Assembly: GCF_002788215.1 (NCBI RefSeq)
Contig: NZ_CP024845.1
Coordinates: 2,542,001-2,606,000, forward strand
Origin: Halohasta litchfieldiae
GTDB taxonomy: Archaea; Halobacteriota; Halobacteria; Halobacteriales; Haloferacaceae
Direction of reading: 5' to 3'
DNA: 64,000 nt
Part shown: positions 32,974 to 41,070 of the stretch, one piece after another
Layout: the number at the start of each line of letters is the position of its first letter
How positions within the stretch are numbered: position 1 is the first letter of the stretch
Translations under genes and position numbers: made by a program
Notes under the pieces: model-generated
The model's database searches: none
The model's input: only the letters and a program-made list of their open reading frames with translations
Told to the model about the DNA's origin: nothing

Positions 32974-33870
32974 TTACAGTTGATTCGACTGCTCTGCTTT
33001 CGACACAATTCGTTTGGCCATCTGATACATCTCTTGATCGATTATTTTGCCATCGATGGCGGCGACATCGTTTGAGGCCGTCGACTCGTAGTTGTCGACG
33101 ATTCGGCGGGCCCGGTCGGCCTCCTCGGGGGTTGGCGAGAACACGCGGTTGACAGTCTCGATTTGGTCCGGATGGATGACGATTTTGCCGTCATAGCCGA
33201 GGGCGCTCTCAGCAGTACAGGCCTCCTGAAACCCTTGTGAATCGTGTGGGTCCGTATGTGGACCGCCGATAGCAAGCAACCCGGCGCTTGCGGCCGCCTG
33301 TGAGACCCGCGACAGCGGGTAGTGCCAGTAGTGTCCCGGATACTCCGCGGCACCGTGAGACGCACCGATAGAGGCCGCATAATCAGCCGGGCCAAAGATG
33401 AGCGCTTGGAGTCGCTCGGACGCATGGGCGATCTCCGTAATCGAGTCCATCCCCTCGGCCGTTTCGATCTGGGCGCTGAGTCCGATTGGGCCACTGTCAG
33501 CCCCCATGTTGGTCTCGACTGATGAGAGCAGTGTCGCAACCGTCTGGATGTCCGCTGGCCCGCTTACTTTTGGTACGATGAGCGTATCGATGGTCTCGCC
33601 GACAGCTTCGACGACCTCGATAATGTCGTTGTACCACCAGCGCGTGTCGGTCCCGTTGATCCGATAGCTGAGAACGTTGTCGGTCCACGAATGGGCCTCG
33701 ACGATGTCGATGAGTTCCGACCGTGCCGACTGCTTTTCGCCGGGTGCCAGCGAATCTTCGAGATCGAGGAATATTTCGTCGGCCGCACTCCCCATGGCCT
33801 CCCCGACAAGTCGGGACTCGTTGCCCGGGATCCCCAACTGCGACCGCCGAAGCGTGTTTTCGTTCAACAT
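32974..33870 (-). CDS. HpcH/HpaI aldolase/citrate lyase (CitE-like) family protein
   Basis: A 298-residue CitE-like lyase (malyl-CoA/citramalyl-CoA/malate-thioesterase family). Motifs: RRSQLGIPGNESRLV, ADEIFLDLEDSLAPGEK with the metal-binding Glu-Asp, SYRINGTDTRWWYND, LIVPKVSGPADI, QIETAEGMDSI with the second acidic ligand, LIFGPADYAASIG and the C-terminal GYDGKIVIHPDQIE. The ATG at 33870 gives the family N-terminus; the frame continues to 34197 without homology. It stands between an IclR regulator and the second rdfA gene. Confidence 0.9.
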   Translation of the reverse strand: MLNENTLRRSQLGIPGNESRLVGEAMGSAADEIFLDLEDSLAPGEKQSARSELIDIVEAHSWTDNVLSYRINGTDTRWWYNDIIEVVEAVGETIDTLIVPKVSGPADIQTVATLLSSVETNMGADSGPIGLSAQIETAEGMDSITEIAHASERLQALIFGPADYAASIGASHGAAEYPGHYWHYPLSRVSQAAASAGLLAIGGPHTDPHDSQGFQEACTAESALGYDGKIVIHPDQIETVNRVFSPTPEEADRARRIVDNYESTASNDVAAIDGKIIDQEMYQMAKRIVSKAEQSNQL

Positions 33871-34117
33871 ATCCGCTGTAGAGATGGAAGGAAAATAAAC
33901 GTACTGGCACCTGTGTGAGGATGAGTCCAATTCAGCGTGACCATCTTGGACACGGATTCCGAGTACCGATTTGTCGACCCTTCCTATGACGATATTAGAG
34001 TTGTCATAGATACCGTGCGATGAGTCGTCTTCGACTTCCACCCAACACTCTCCGTCGACCTGTTGTCGGCAATCTACGTCGGAAGCTACCGGACACTGTC
34101 CCCACCACGTCACAATC

Positions 34118-34128
34118 ATTTTTAAACA
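34118..34128 (+). promoter_or_regulatory. TATA-like box of the second rdfA-like gene
   Basis: The stretch catttttaaac centred about 26 bases before ATG 34149 has the position and composition of a haloarchaeal TATA element giving a nearly leaderless mRNA. The ttgtacac repeats seen upstream of the first rdfA copy are absent here. Confidence 0.45.
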
Positions 34129-34148
34129 CCTAGTCCAACCCATAGACA

Positions 34149-34769
34149 ATGGATACGACACCGAACGCTGCGTCCGGTCGAACCGGAAAAGTAGCACGTC
34201 TTCTCAGCGACGATACCATTGCAGAGGTCGGGGATGAGTTAGTAGAGCGGTGGACAGCCGAAGCCAACCGTATGAGTCTCCGCGACCTCGCGGACTACTT
34301 CAACAGGCAGTTGCTCGAAGCACGGCTCGACCAGCAGCGAATCGACGTGCTTCCCGGAGAAATCGAGAACATGTATCGCTTGCTTACTGACGACGAGGTG
34401 ACCAGCGGAACGCGGATTCAAGTGAAAAACCGACTGGGTGAATATGGGGTCGATACCGAGACTCTGGAGTCGGATTTCGTCAGTCGACAGGCGATCCACA
34501 CCTATCTAACGAAACACCGCCAGGAGAGCTACGACGAACCCGATCCCGATGAGATCGTCGACCGGCGGCTCGAAGAACTCCAACGACTCAACAGTCGACA
34601 GCAAGCCGTAACCGAACAGACGGTGTCGACACTCCAAAACAGGGACCGTCTCGATCTGGGAGAGTTTCAGGTGCTGTCTTCGGTTCAGATCCAGTGTACT
34701 GACTGTGGTCGACAGTTCGATCTGCCAACCTTGGTCGACCGTGGTCGCTGTCAGTGCGACACCTCCTGA
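34149..34769 (+). CDS. RdfA-family protein (rod-determining-factor-like), copy 2
   Basis: A 206-residue paralogue of the protein at 13690. Shared layout: GKVARLLSDDTIAEVGDELV, RWTAEANRMSLRDLADYFNR, LLTDDEVTSGTRIQVKNRL, a polar helix with DEIVDRRLEELQRLNSRQQA, and a C-terminal zinc-site-like QIQCTDCGRQFDLP with RGRCQC. The C-terminal site here has four Cys instead of the Cys/His mix of copy 1. Copy 2 looks closer to the usual rdfA form. The SMC-related gene follows after 137 bases, a looser spacing than in copy 1, with its own AT-rich upstream box. Confidence 0.78.
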   Translation: MDTTPNAASGRTGKVARLLSDDTIAEVGDELVERWTAEANRMSLRDLADYFNRQLLEARLDQQRIDVLPGEIENMYRLLTDDEVTSGTRIQVKNRLGEYGVDTETLESDFVSRQAIHTYLTKHRQESYDEPDPDEIVDRRLEELQRLNSRQQAVTEQTVSTLQNRDRLDLGEFQVLSSVQIQCTDCGRQFDLPTLVDRGRCQCDTS

Positions 34770-34906
34770 GACACACAACAGCTGTCTGAAAACGTAGCTG
34801 TGAGTCTCACGAGTAGAGTATGAAATAGGTATGACAGCCATAGAGACGTCATAATAGCGGACAGTAAACCAACCTTTTAATAAATTCATCCTGTAGGTGT
34901 TGAAGA

Positions 34907-36862
34907 ATGAGTCACACACGTCCCGATCAACAGGCTACTCAGATCGAGATCACCAACATCGGTGGGATCGATCAGTCATCGCTGACTCTGCACTCCGGTG
35001 TGAACGTTCTCGCTGGCAAAAACGCGACGAACCGGACTTCGTTTCTGCAGGCGCTCATGGCCGTCTGCGGAAGCGAGCAGGCGACACTCAAGGCGGATGC
35101 CGATCAGGGACAGGTCACACTTTCGAGCGGAGACCAGCAGTACACACGCACGATCAGCCGACGAAACGGTGTGGTTTCGTACGACGGAGAGCCGTATCTC
35201 GACGATCCGATTCTCGCCGACCTGTTTGCCTTCCTGCTTGAGGACAACGAGGCTCGTCAGGCGGTCGCACGCGGGGATAACCTCCGCGAAATACTGATGC
35301 GACCGGTCGACACGGCGGCAATCGAGCGGGAGATCGAGGAGCGCCAGTCCGAGCGTGAAGAGATCGACACACAGCTACAGCGGCTCGATTCGCTCGAAGA
35401 ACAGCTCCCGACGCTGGAGGCCGACCGGGACGCACTCGAAGACGAGATCGCCGAGAAGAAATCCGAGTTGGCTGCAAAGAACAGTCAAATCGAATCGCTG
35501 GATACCACCGTCGACGAGACCCGCGAACAGAAGGACGCATACGAATCGAAGCTCGATGCACTGAGTCAGGCACGGCAGGAGCGCCAGCGGATCGAGAGGC
35601 GGATCGACTCCGAACGGGAGAGTATCGAGAGTCTCCGAACTGATCGAAATGAGATCGCCGAACAGGTAGCCGAGTACGACGCAGTCCCTGAGTCACGGAT
35701 CTCGGAGATCGACGGGGAAGTTCAGCATCTCCGCGGACAGATTCAGCAGATCAATTCGACTGTCAGTGATCTGCAGTCCGTTATCCAGTTCAACGAGGAG
35801 TTCCTTGCGGAAGACCAGCCGTCATCTCTCCAGACCTTGGATGATGATCCTGAATCGTCTGGGAGTGAGATCACCGAGCAACTGGTGAGTGATTCGACCG
35901 AGGTCACCTGCTGGACCTGCGGCAGTAACGTTGAGACGACACAGATCGACTCGACGCTCGACGAACTCCGGGCGATACGGAACGACAAGATGGACCAGCG
36001 ACAGACGTTCCAAGACCAAGTCGACGAGTTGGAAGCCGAGAAATCATCACTTGAACAGGCACAACAGACCCATGATCGACTTCAGCAGCAACTTGCAGAC
36101 GTCGAGAGAGAAATCGATGATCGCACAGCGAAACTAGACGGCCTCGAAGCACAGCAAGCCGACATACAGACGCGGATTGACACACTCGAATCCGAGGTCG
36201 ACGCTTTCGAGAACGTCGAACAAAGCGAGATACTCGACCTTCAAAAGGAGACGAGTCGGATCGAAGTCGAAATCGAGCAGCTTACGGCTGATCTCGAGAG
36301 CATCGAGGCCGAAATTTCCGACATCGAATCGCAACTCGACGACCGCGACCATCTCGAAGCCCAGCGAGAGCAGCTCAGTTCGGAGCTTGCAGGGCTCAGA
36401 ACGAAGATCGAGGATCTTCAAACCGACGCCGTCGACGAGTTCAACTCCCATATGGATTCCCTCTTGGATCGACTCGGCTACGACAACCTCGAACGGATCT
36501 GGATCGAACGCACCGAAAAGGAAGTACGAGAGGGTCGACGCAAGATCAGCAAAGACCAGTTCGAGCTACACGTGGTCCGCAGCACTGACTCGGGGACGGT
36601 CTACGAGGACGTGGTCGACCATCTCAGCGAAAGTGAGCGGGAACTCACCGGCCTCGTGTTCGCGTTAGCTGGCTATCTCGTTCACGAGGTGTACGACCAC
36701 GTTCCGTTCATGCTGCTGGACTCCGTGGAGGCCATCGACGCCGACCGTATCGCACGGCTCGTCGACTACCTCGGTGGCTACTCCGACTACCTCGTCGTTG
36801 CACTGCTGGAAGAAGACGCACGAGCGCTCGACGACAGCTACCCCCGAATCGAATCGATCTAA
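34907..36862 (+). CDS. Archaea-specific SMC-related ATPase (Sph-like) with zinc hook, copy 2
   Basis: A 651-residue protein with N-terminal ATP-binding part, coiled coil, CWTCG hook (C335/C338), second coiled coil and C-terminal part. The Walker A is the family variant AGKNATNRTSFLQ (residues 36-48), which lacks the Lys directly before Ser/Thr; copy 1 has the more canonical QGKSS. The signature is LSESERELTG (from L573), and Walker B PFMLLDSVEAIDAD (D605) again has Ser after Asp. Coiled-coil text such as EREIEERQSEREEIDTQLQ fills most of both arms. About 10 percent longer than copy 1. Pairs with the RdfA-like gene directly upstream. Confidence 0.88.
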   Translation: MSHTRPDQQATQIEITNIGGIDQSSLTLHSGVNVLAGKNATNRTSFLQALMAVCGSEQATLKADADQGQVTLSSGDQQYTRTISRRNGVVSYDGEPYLDDPILADLFAFLLEDNEARQAVARGDNLREILMRPVDTAAIEREIEERQSEREEIDTQLQRLDSLEEQLPTLEADRDALEDEIAEKKSELAAKNSQIESLDTTVDETREQKDAYESKLDALSQARQERQRIERRIDSERESIESLRTDRNEIAEQVAEYDAVPESRISEIDGEVQHLRGQIQQINSTVSDLQSVIQFNEEFLAEDQPSSLQTLDDDPESSGSEITEQLVSDSTEVTCWTCGSNVETTQIDSTLDELRAIRNDKMDQRQTFQDQVDELEAEKSSLEQAQQTHDRLQQQLADVEREIDDRTAKLDGLEAQQADIQTRIDTLESEVDAFENVEQSEILDLQKETSRIEVEIEQLTADLESIEAEISDIESQLDDRDHLEAQREQLSSELAGLRTKIEDLQTDAVDEFNSHMDSLLDRLGYDNLERIWIERTEKEVREGRRKISKDQFELHVVRSTDSGTVYEDVVDHLSESERELTGLVFALAGYLVHEVYDHVPFMLLDSVEAIDADRIARLVDYLGGYSDYLVVALLEEDARALDDSYPRIESI

Positions 36863-36908
36863 CACCACTACTCGGTACTGTCGGCGATAGAACGACAAGT
36901 TCCTATTC

Positions 36909-36926
36909 GGGGTCGGCGGTGACCCC
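36909..36926. terminator. GC-rich hairpin after the SMC-related gene
   Basis: ggggtc and gacccc pair across a six-base loop, 46 bases beyond the stop. There is no clear T-run after it, so a terminator function is only possible. Confidence 0.3.
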
Positions 36927-36936
36927 GCCAAACCAA

Positions 36937-36953
36937 ATTCGGTATTGCCGAAT
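36937..36953. promoter_or_regulatory. Palindromic operator-like site (TTCGGTATTNCCGAA type), site A
   Basis: attcggtattgccgaat is a perfect 17-base palindrome around a five-base centre. Related sites lie at 37032 and 47581. It is in the gap between the SMC-related gene and the 3' end of an IclR gene, beside an AT-rich stretch. Confidence 0.5.
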
Positions 36954-37031
36954 AATATAGCAGTATTAATAATGTGAGATTCGAGCTTTATTTAAACGTG
37001 CAGAGAGAGGCGTCCGGTATGGATTGTTTCG

Positions 37032-37048
37032 GTTCGCAAATACCGAAC
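37032..37048. promoter_or_regulatory. Palindromic operator-like site, site B
   Basis: gttcgcaaataccgaac matches the complementary form of the palindrome at 47581 at about 15 of 17 positions. It lies 95 bases from site A and 25 bases before the IclR stop. Confidence 0.4.
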
Positions 37049-37072
37049 ACAGTTTCGAGGCGCTGCCGATTT

Positions 37073-37840
37073 TCAGTTTTCGGACTCTCGGAGCGTGTTC
37101 TGGATCTGGGTTGCCGAACTGATGACAAGTCCGGGAAGGTCTTGCTGAAATCGTTTGCCCGAGAGACTCTCCGTGTCAGTTAGCACATAGATTGCGCCTC
37201 GAACGGAGCCATCGGGAGCTTCAACGGCTGCCGCGATCCCTCGCATATCGGGATACCACTCCTCGCGGTCGACTGCGAGACCACGTGCGGTGACGGTTTG
37301 TAGCTCGGCATCCAGTTCTGCCCGGCTCGAATAGGACTGTTCGGTTCCGGCGTCGAACGCGTGGTCCGCAAGCAGGTCCTCACGGCGGGCCTCCGGCAGC
37401 GCCGCGAGAATCGCCTTCCCGGCGGCTGTGTGGAGCGGCAACTGGTCGCCAGCACCGACTCGCGGTGTCCCGGTGTTCGGACCGAGGCGATGATGGAGAC
37501 AGATGACGCTGTCGGCTTCAAGCACGACGATCCCGGCCGAACAGTTTGCGGCAGTCGACAGCTGTACGACCTCGTCGATCCCAGCAGTATAAATCGGGTA
37601 CTGCTGGCGTGCATATGATCCAATGTGCAGGAACCGAAGACTGACACGGTACTCGTGGTCGTCTTTGACGACGAAGCCGAGGCCGGTCAGCGTCTCCAGA
37701 TGGTTGTGGACCGAGCTTTTCGACCGACCGAGCGCCTCGGCAACCGCAGTGACACCACCGCCATCGAGGTCGATGAGCGTCTCGAGTATCCGAACACTCG
37801 TCTGTGTCGCCGCCACCGGGAGATCTGAGCCGTCTACCAT
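37073..37840 (-). CDS. IclR-family transcriptional regulator (sugar-acid cluster 1)
   Basis: A 255-residue IclR regulator: winged helix with TSVRILETLIDLDGGGVTAV, AEALGRSKSSVHNHLETLTG and DHEYRVSLRFLHIG. The effector domain has NCSAGIVVLEADSVICLHHR, LPLHTAAGKAILAALPE and the common RGLAVDREEWYPDMRGIAAA. ATG 37840 (MVDGSDLP) is preferred over 37864. The dehydratase gene lies directly upstream on the same strand (66 bases), so it is likely co-transcribed with it and regulates the cluster. Confidence 0.92.
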   Translation of the reverse strand: MVDGSDLPVAATQTSVRILETLIDLDGGGVTAVAEALGRSKSSVHNHLETLTGLGFVVKDDHEYRVSLRFLHIGSYARQQYPIYTAGIDEVVQLSTAANCSAGIVVLEADSVICLHHRLGPNTGTPRVGAGDQLPLHTAAGKAILAALPEARREDLLADHAFDAGTEQSYSSRAELDAELQTVTARGLAVDREEWYPDMRGIAAAVEAPDGSVRGAIYVLTDTESLSGKRFQQDLPGLVISSATQIQNTLRESEN

Positions 37841-37906
37841 ACAAAGAGGTCCCGACAACTGCATATAAATTTGTTCACTAATAGCGAATCAGGAGCTATC
37901 GAGAGC

Positions 37907-39058
37907 CTACCACTCGGCGATACTCCCGTCGTCGTGGTACCAGATCGGGTTCTGCCAGTTGATTTGGGACTGGGCCTGCTCCCGGACAACTGCTTCGTCG
38001 ACTTCGATTCCCAGACCGGGGCCCTCCGGGGGAGTGACGTAGCCATCGGCGAACTCGAAAACCCCAGGTTCGTCGAGATAGTCCAGTAGCTCGTTGTCGG
38101 CTGGCTGGTCGATATCGAGGCTCTGGGCCTGAACGATGCTGTTCGGTGTCACCATATCCAGTTGGATACAGGCTGCAAAGGAGATCGGTCCGAGCGGACA
38201 GTGCAGTGACAGCAGGATATCAGCACTCTCGGCACTGCTCGCGATCTTCCGGACCTCAGAGATGCCGCCCGCATGTGAGGGCGACGGCTGGATGATGTCG
38301 ACCACGCCGTCCTCGATCAGGGGTGCGAAATCCCACCGCGAGTAGAGCCGCTGGCCGATAGCCAGCGGAACCTTCGTGCTGGAGGCAATGTCACCGAGGG
38401 CGTCTGCGTGCTCCGGCAGCACGGGCTCCTCATAGAACATTGGATCGTACTGATCGAGTTCGGCGGCCACCCAGTCGGCCATCGCTTTCGTTACTCGGCC
38501 GCGGAAGTCGACGCCGATATCGATCTCGTCGCCAACTCGCTGTCGGACTGCTGCCAGTCGGTCACGGGCGTGGTGGACTGCCGCCGGTGAGTCGATCCGC
38601 CGGAACTGCGAGACCGCCGAGAGCTTCAGCGTTCGGTAGCCGTTGTCGACCGCGGCTTCGGCCGCGTCGGCGATCTCTTCTGGCGTGTCGCCGCCGATCC
38701 ACTGATAGACCCGAATCCGGTCGCGGGCCCGCCCGCCGAGCAGTTCGTACACCGGCGCGTCGTACCGTTTGCCCTTGATATCCCAGAGTGCCTGATCGAT
38801 GCCGCCGATTGCGCTCATCAAAACCGGCCCGCCACGGAAATGTCGCCCCCGGTACATCGCCTGCCAGTGGCGTTCGATCTCCATGGGGTTGTTGCCGATT
38901 AGATAGTTGTCGAGGATCTCCTCGACAGCAGCGCGAGTGGTCTTGGCATGGCCCTCAACGATGGGTTCGCCCCAGCCGCAGAGTCCCGTGTCTGTCTCCA
39001 GTTTGAGAAACAGCCACCGTGGGGGCACGGCAAACAGTTCGTAGCCTGTGATTTCCAT
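37907..39058 (-). CDS. Galactonate dehydratase-like enolase-superfamily enzyme, copy 1
   Basis: A 383-residue mandelate racemase/muconate lactonizing enzyme family dehydratase closest in pattern to D-galactonate dehydratase (DgoD). Seen: LKLETDTGLCGWGEPIVEGH, the substrate-loop RHFRGGPVLMSAIGGIDQAL, metal ligands in GVDFRGRV, MFYEEPVLPE and VPLAIGQRLYSRWDF, then IIQPSPSHAGGISE with the catalytic His, and LHCPLGPISFAACIQ. The enzyme would dehydrate an aldonic acid to a 2-keto-3-deoxy acid. A paralogue lies at 49124. The true sugar acid is not readable from sequence. Confidence 0.88.
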   Translation of the reverse strand: MEITGYELFAVPPRWLFLKLETDTGLCGWGEPIVEGHAKTTRAAVEEILDNYLIGNNPMEIERHWQAMYRGRHFRGGPVLMSAIGGIDQALWDIKGKRYDAPVYELLGGRARDRIRVYQWIGGDTPEEIADAAEAAVDNGYRTLKLSAVSQFRRIDSPAAVHHARDRLAAVRQRVGDEIDIGVDFRGRVTKAMADWVAAELDQYDPMFYEEPVLPEHADALGDIASSTKVPLAIGQRLYSRWDFAPLIEDGVVDIIQPSPSHAGGISEVRKIASSAESADILLSLHCPLGPISFAACIQLDMVTPNSIVQAQSLDIDQPADNELLDYLDEPGVFEFADGYVTPPEGPGLGIEVDEAVVREQAQSQINWQNPIWYHDDGSIAEW

Positions 39059-39159
39059 ACGCCGACAACGAAGCTATCGACGAAATAGGTTGTGCTGACC
39101 GAGAGTCGACTACTGTCGGTTGCCCGCCGACAGCGAGCGATCACGTCGGGTGTGTGGCG

Positions 39160-39327
39160 GTCAGGTGAGGCCTACAGGGATCCGTCAAGTGAGGCCTACA
39201 GGGATCCGTCAAGTGAGGCCTACAGGGATCCGTCAAGTGAGGCCTACAGGGATCCGTCAAGTGAGACCTACAGGGATCCGTCAAGTGAGACCTACAGGGA
39301 TCCGTCAAGTGAGGCCTACAGGGGTTC
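39160..39327. repeat. Seven tandem copies of a 24-base unit
   Basis: The unit gtcaagtgaggcctacaggg plus atcc repeats seven times without gaps. The first copy has gtcagg and the last ends gggttc. Copies 5 and 6 have an a in place of a g (gtgagacc). It lies in the 325-base gap between the dehydratase start and the 3' end of the kinase gene. The unit is a multiple of three and would read EAYRDPSS, but no gene uses it convincingly. Confidence 0.93.
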
Positions 39328-39383
39328 GTGTGATGGGGGTGCCTCTGTCTGGATCACAGGTCGACTGGCGTCGTGGTCTTGGT

Positions 39384-40901
39384 CTATTTGTCGCGGAGGC
39401 GGTTGAGCGTCTCGACGCGGTCGTCCCAGACATCGAACATCGCCTGATAGGCGTCGTGGTAGAACTCGTACCACTCGTCGTATTTGGGTACTTTCTCCGG
39501 GTCAGGTTCGAACCGATCCGTGGTCCGAACGGTCCGGTCGACCGCCGCTTCGAGGTCGTCGTACTCGCCGAGGGCGACGCCGGTCAGCAGAGCCGCACCT
39601 TTCGCACCGAGTTCGTCGCCCTCCGGGAGGACAATGGGCGCGTCAAGGCAATCGGAGAACATCTGACACCAAAAGTCGGAGCGGGAGCCGCCGCCAGCGA
39701 TCATGATCCGGTCGGACTCTACTTGGATGTGTTCGAACGAATCACGCATCGCCAAGGCGACGCCCTCGTAGATCGCCCGCATCATGTGTTTCTGGCCGTG
39801 TTCCGGCGACAGCCCGATGAACTGGGCGCGGGCACTCGTCTTGAGGAACGGGTTTCGCTCTCCCGAGGAGCTGAGATACGGATGGTACAGCAGTCCCTCG
39901 GAGCCGACCGGGAGCTCCTCAATCTCGCTCTCGACGTCAGCGAACTCCCGGTTGTTGGCGATGTTCTCGTAGGACCAGTCGATGTTGGGTGTGCCCGCCA
40001 TCGATGCCATCGACCGGAGATAAAACTCTTCGTCGACCGCGAGCGTAAAGCCCCGACCCAGTAGCTCTTCGGGTGGCTCGGTCAGCACGGTCTGGTTCAG
40101 CGAGGTCGTCCCCACAATGGAGGAACTCTCGCCGGGCTGGACCGCGCCGCTGCCGATGGCGTTGGCCGGGATGTCGAAGACGCCCGAAATCACGGGGGTC
40201 CCCTCGGGGAGCCCGGTCTCGACTGCGGCATCGCCAGTCACATCGCCGATGATCTCGGTCGGCGGCGCGAGCCGCGGCAGCAGGTCGTCGACACCATCGA
40301 AGTCGATCAACTCTTGCACCTCCTCGGAGTACTCCCGCGTTTCGATGTCGAGAAACGGCAACGTCGCGTCGCTATAGTCCATCGTTCGCTCGCCGGTGAG
40401 TTTGAACTTTAGCCAGTCCTTGCAGTAAAAGACCGTCTCGGCTTCCTCAAGGGTTTCGGGCTCGTTTTCGACCAGCCACTGCATGATCGGCAGGGTCACA
40501 CCGGGGAAGATGTCGGTGCCGGTGGCCTCCCGGATCACGTCGGCCTTCCCGTTGTCGACCCAGTCGTCGACGATTTCGGAGGCGCGACCGTCCGACCAGA
40601 GGATTGCATCCCGAACTGGATCGCCCTCCTCGTCGATGAGCCAACAGCCGTCACCTTGGCCGGTGATCCCGATGCCGAGGATCTCGTGGTCGTCCTCGAT
40701 ATCCTCGACGACCTCGCTGATGACGGTGGCCGTCTTCTTCCAGTTGGTGGTCATGTTCTGTACTTGCCACCCGGACTGGGGCGTTTCCACTGGGTTTTCG
40801 ATTGTTGCGATCTCGATCTGCTCGCCATCGAGATTGAATGCTGCGGCTTTCAGGTTAGAGGTGCCTGCGTCGACACCGATGAGTACTCGGCTCATGCGCA
40901 A
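39384..40901 (-). CDS. FGGY-family carbohydrate kinase
   Basis: A 505-residue FGGY kinase (glycerol/xylulo/fuculokinase superfamily). Seen: the phosphate-1 loop LIGVDAGTSNLKAAAFNLDG, the GIGITGQGDGCWLIDEEGD segment with the family catalytic Asp later in VISGVFDIPANAIGSGAV, the ATP-binding GTTSLNQTV and IMIAGGGSRSDFWCQMFSD, and GAKGAALLTGVALGEY. Specificity cannot be fixed. In this cluster phosphorylation of a ketose or a ketose-like acid before class II aldol cleavage is the natural guess. Confidence 0.9.
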   Translation of the reverse strand: MRMSRVLIGVDAGTSNLKAAAFNLDGEQIEIATIENPVETPQSGWQVQNMTTNWKKTATVISEVVEDIEDDHEILGIGITGQGDGCWLIDEEGDPVRDAILWSDGRASEIVDDWVDNGKADVIREATGTDIFPGVTLPIMQWLVENEPETLEEAETVFYCKDWLKFKLTGERTMDYSDATLPFLDIETREYSEEVQELIDFDGVDDLLPRLAPPTEIIGDVTGDAAVETGLPEGTPVISGVFDIPANAIGSGAVQPGESSSIVGTTSLNQTVLTEPPEELLGRGFTLAVDEEFYLRSMASMAGTPNIDWSYENIANNREFADVESEIEELPVGSEGLLYHPYLSSSGERNPFLKTSARAQFIGLSPEHGQKHMMRAIYEGVALAMRDSFEHIQVESDRIMIAGGGSRSDFWCQMFSDCLDAPIVLPEGDELGAKGAALLTGVALGEYDDLEAAVDRTVRTTDRFEPDPEKVPKYDEWYEFYHDAYQAMFDVWDDRVETLNRLRDK

Positions 40902-41070
40902 CTAGCAATGAACAACCCTGATATATAATTATATGTGGTTACTGTCTACTGGACATCAATTTTTGAATTGTTATTCGTTCAGTAGGTAGTCGACTGCTCT
41001 CGCAGCGATCATGACAGATAAAGACTGCATAGATTAATCATCCCCCTCCTCAAATGGGCATGTACGGACC

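Noticed and set aside
32700-33008. N-terminal extension of the IclR gene at 31947
   Set aside because: The added sequence is rich in Ser, Cys and Asn and not IclR-like; the ATG at 32699 gives the normal N-terminus.
33871-34197. N-terminal extension of the CitE-like gene
   Set aside because: No homology, and it would overlap the promoter and start of the second rdfA gene.
39120-40064. Plus-strand ORF (314 aa) containing the eight-residue repeat EAYRDPSS
   Set aside because: Most of it runs antisense through the FGGY kinase; the repeat is open in this frame only because its unit is 24 bases.
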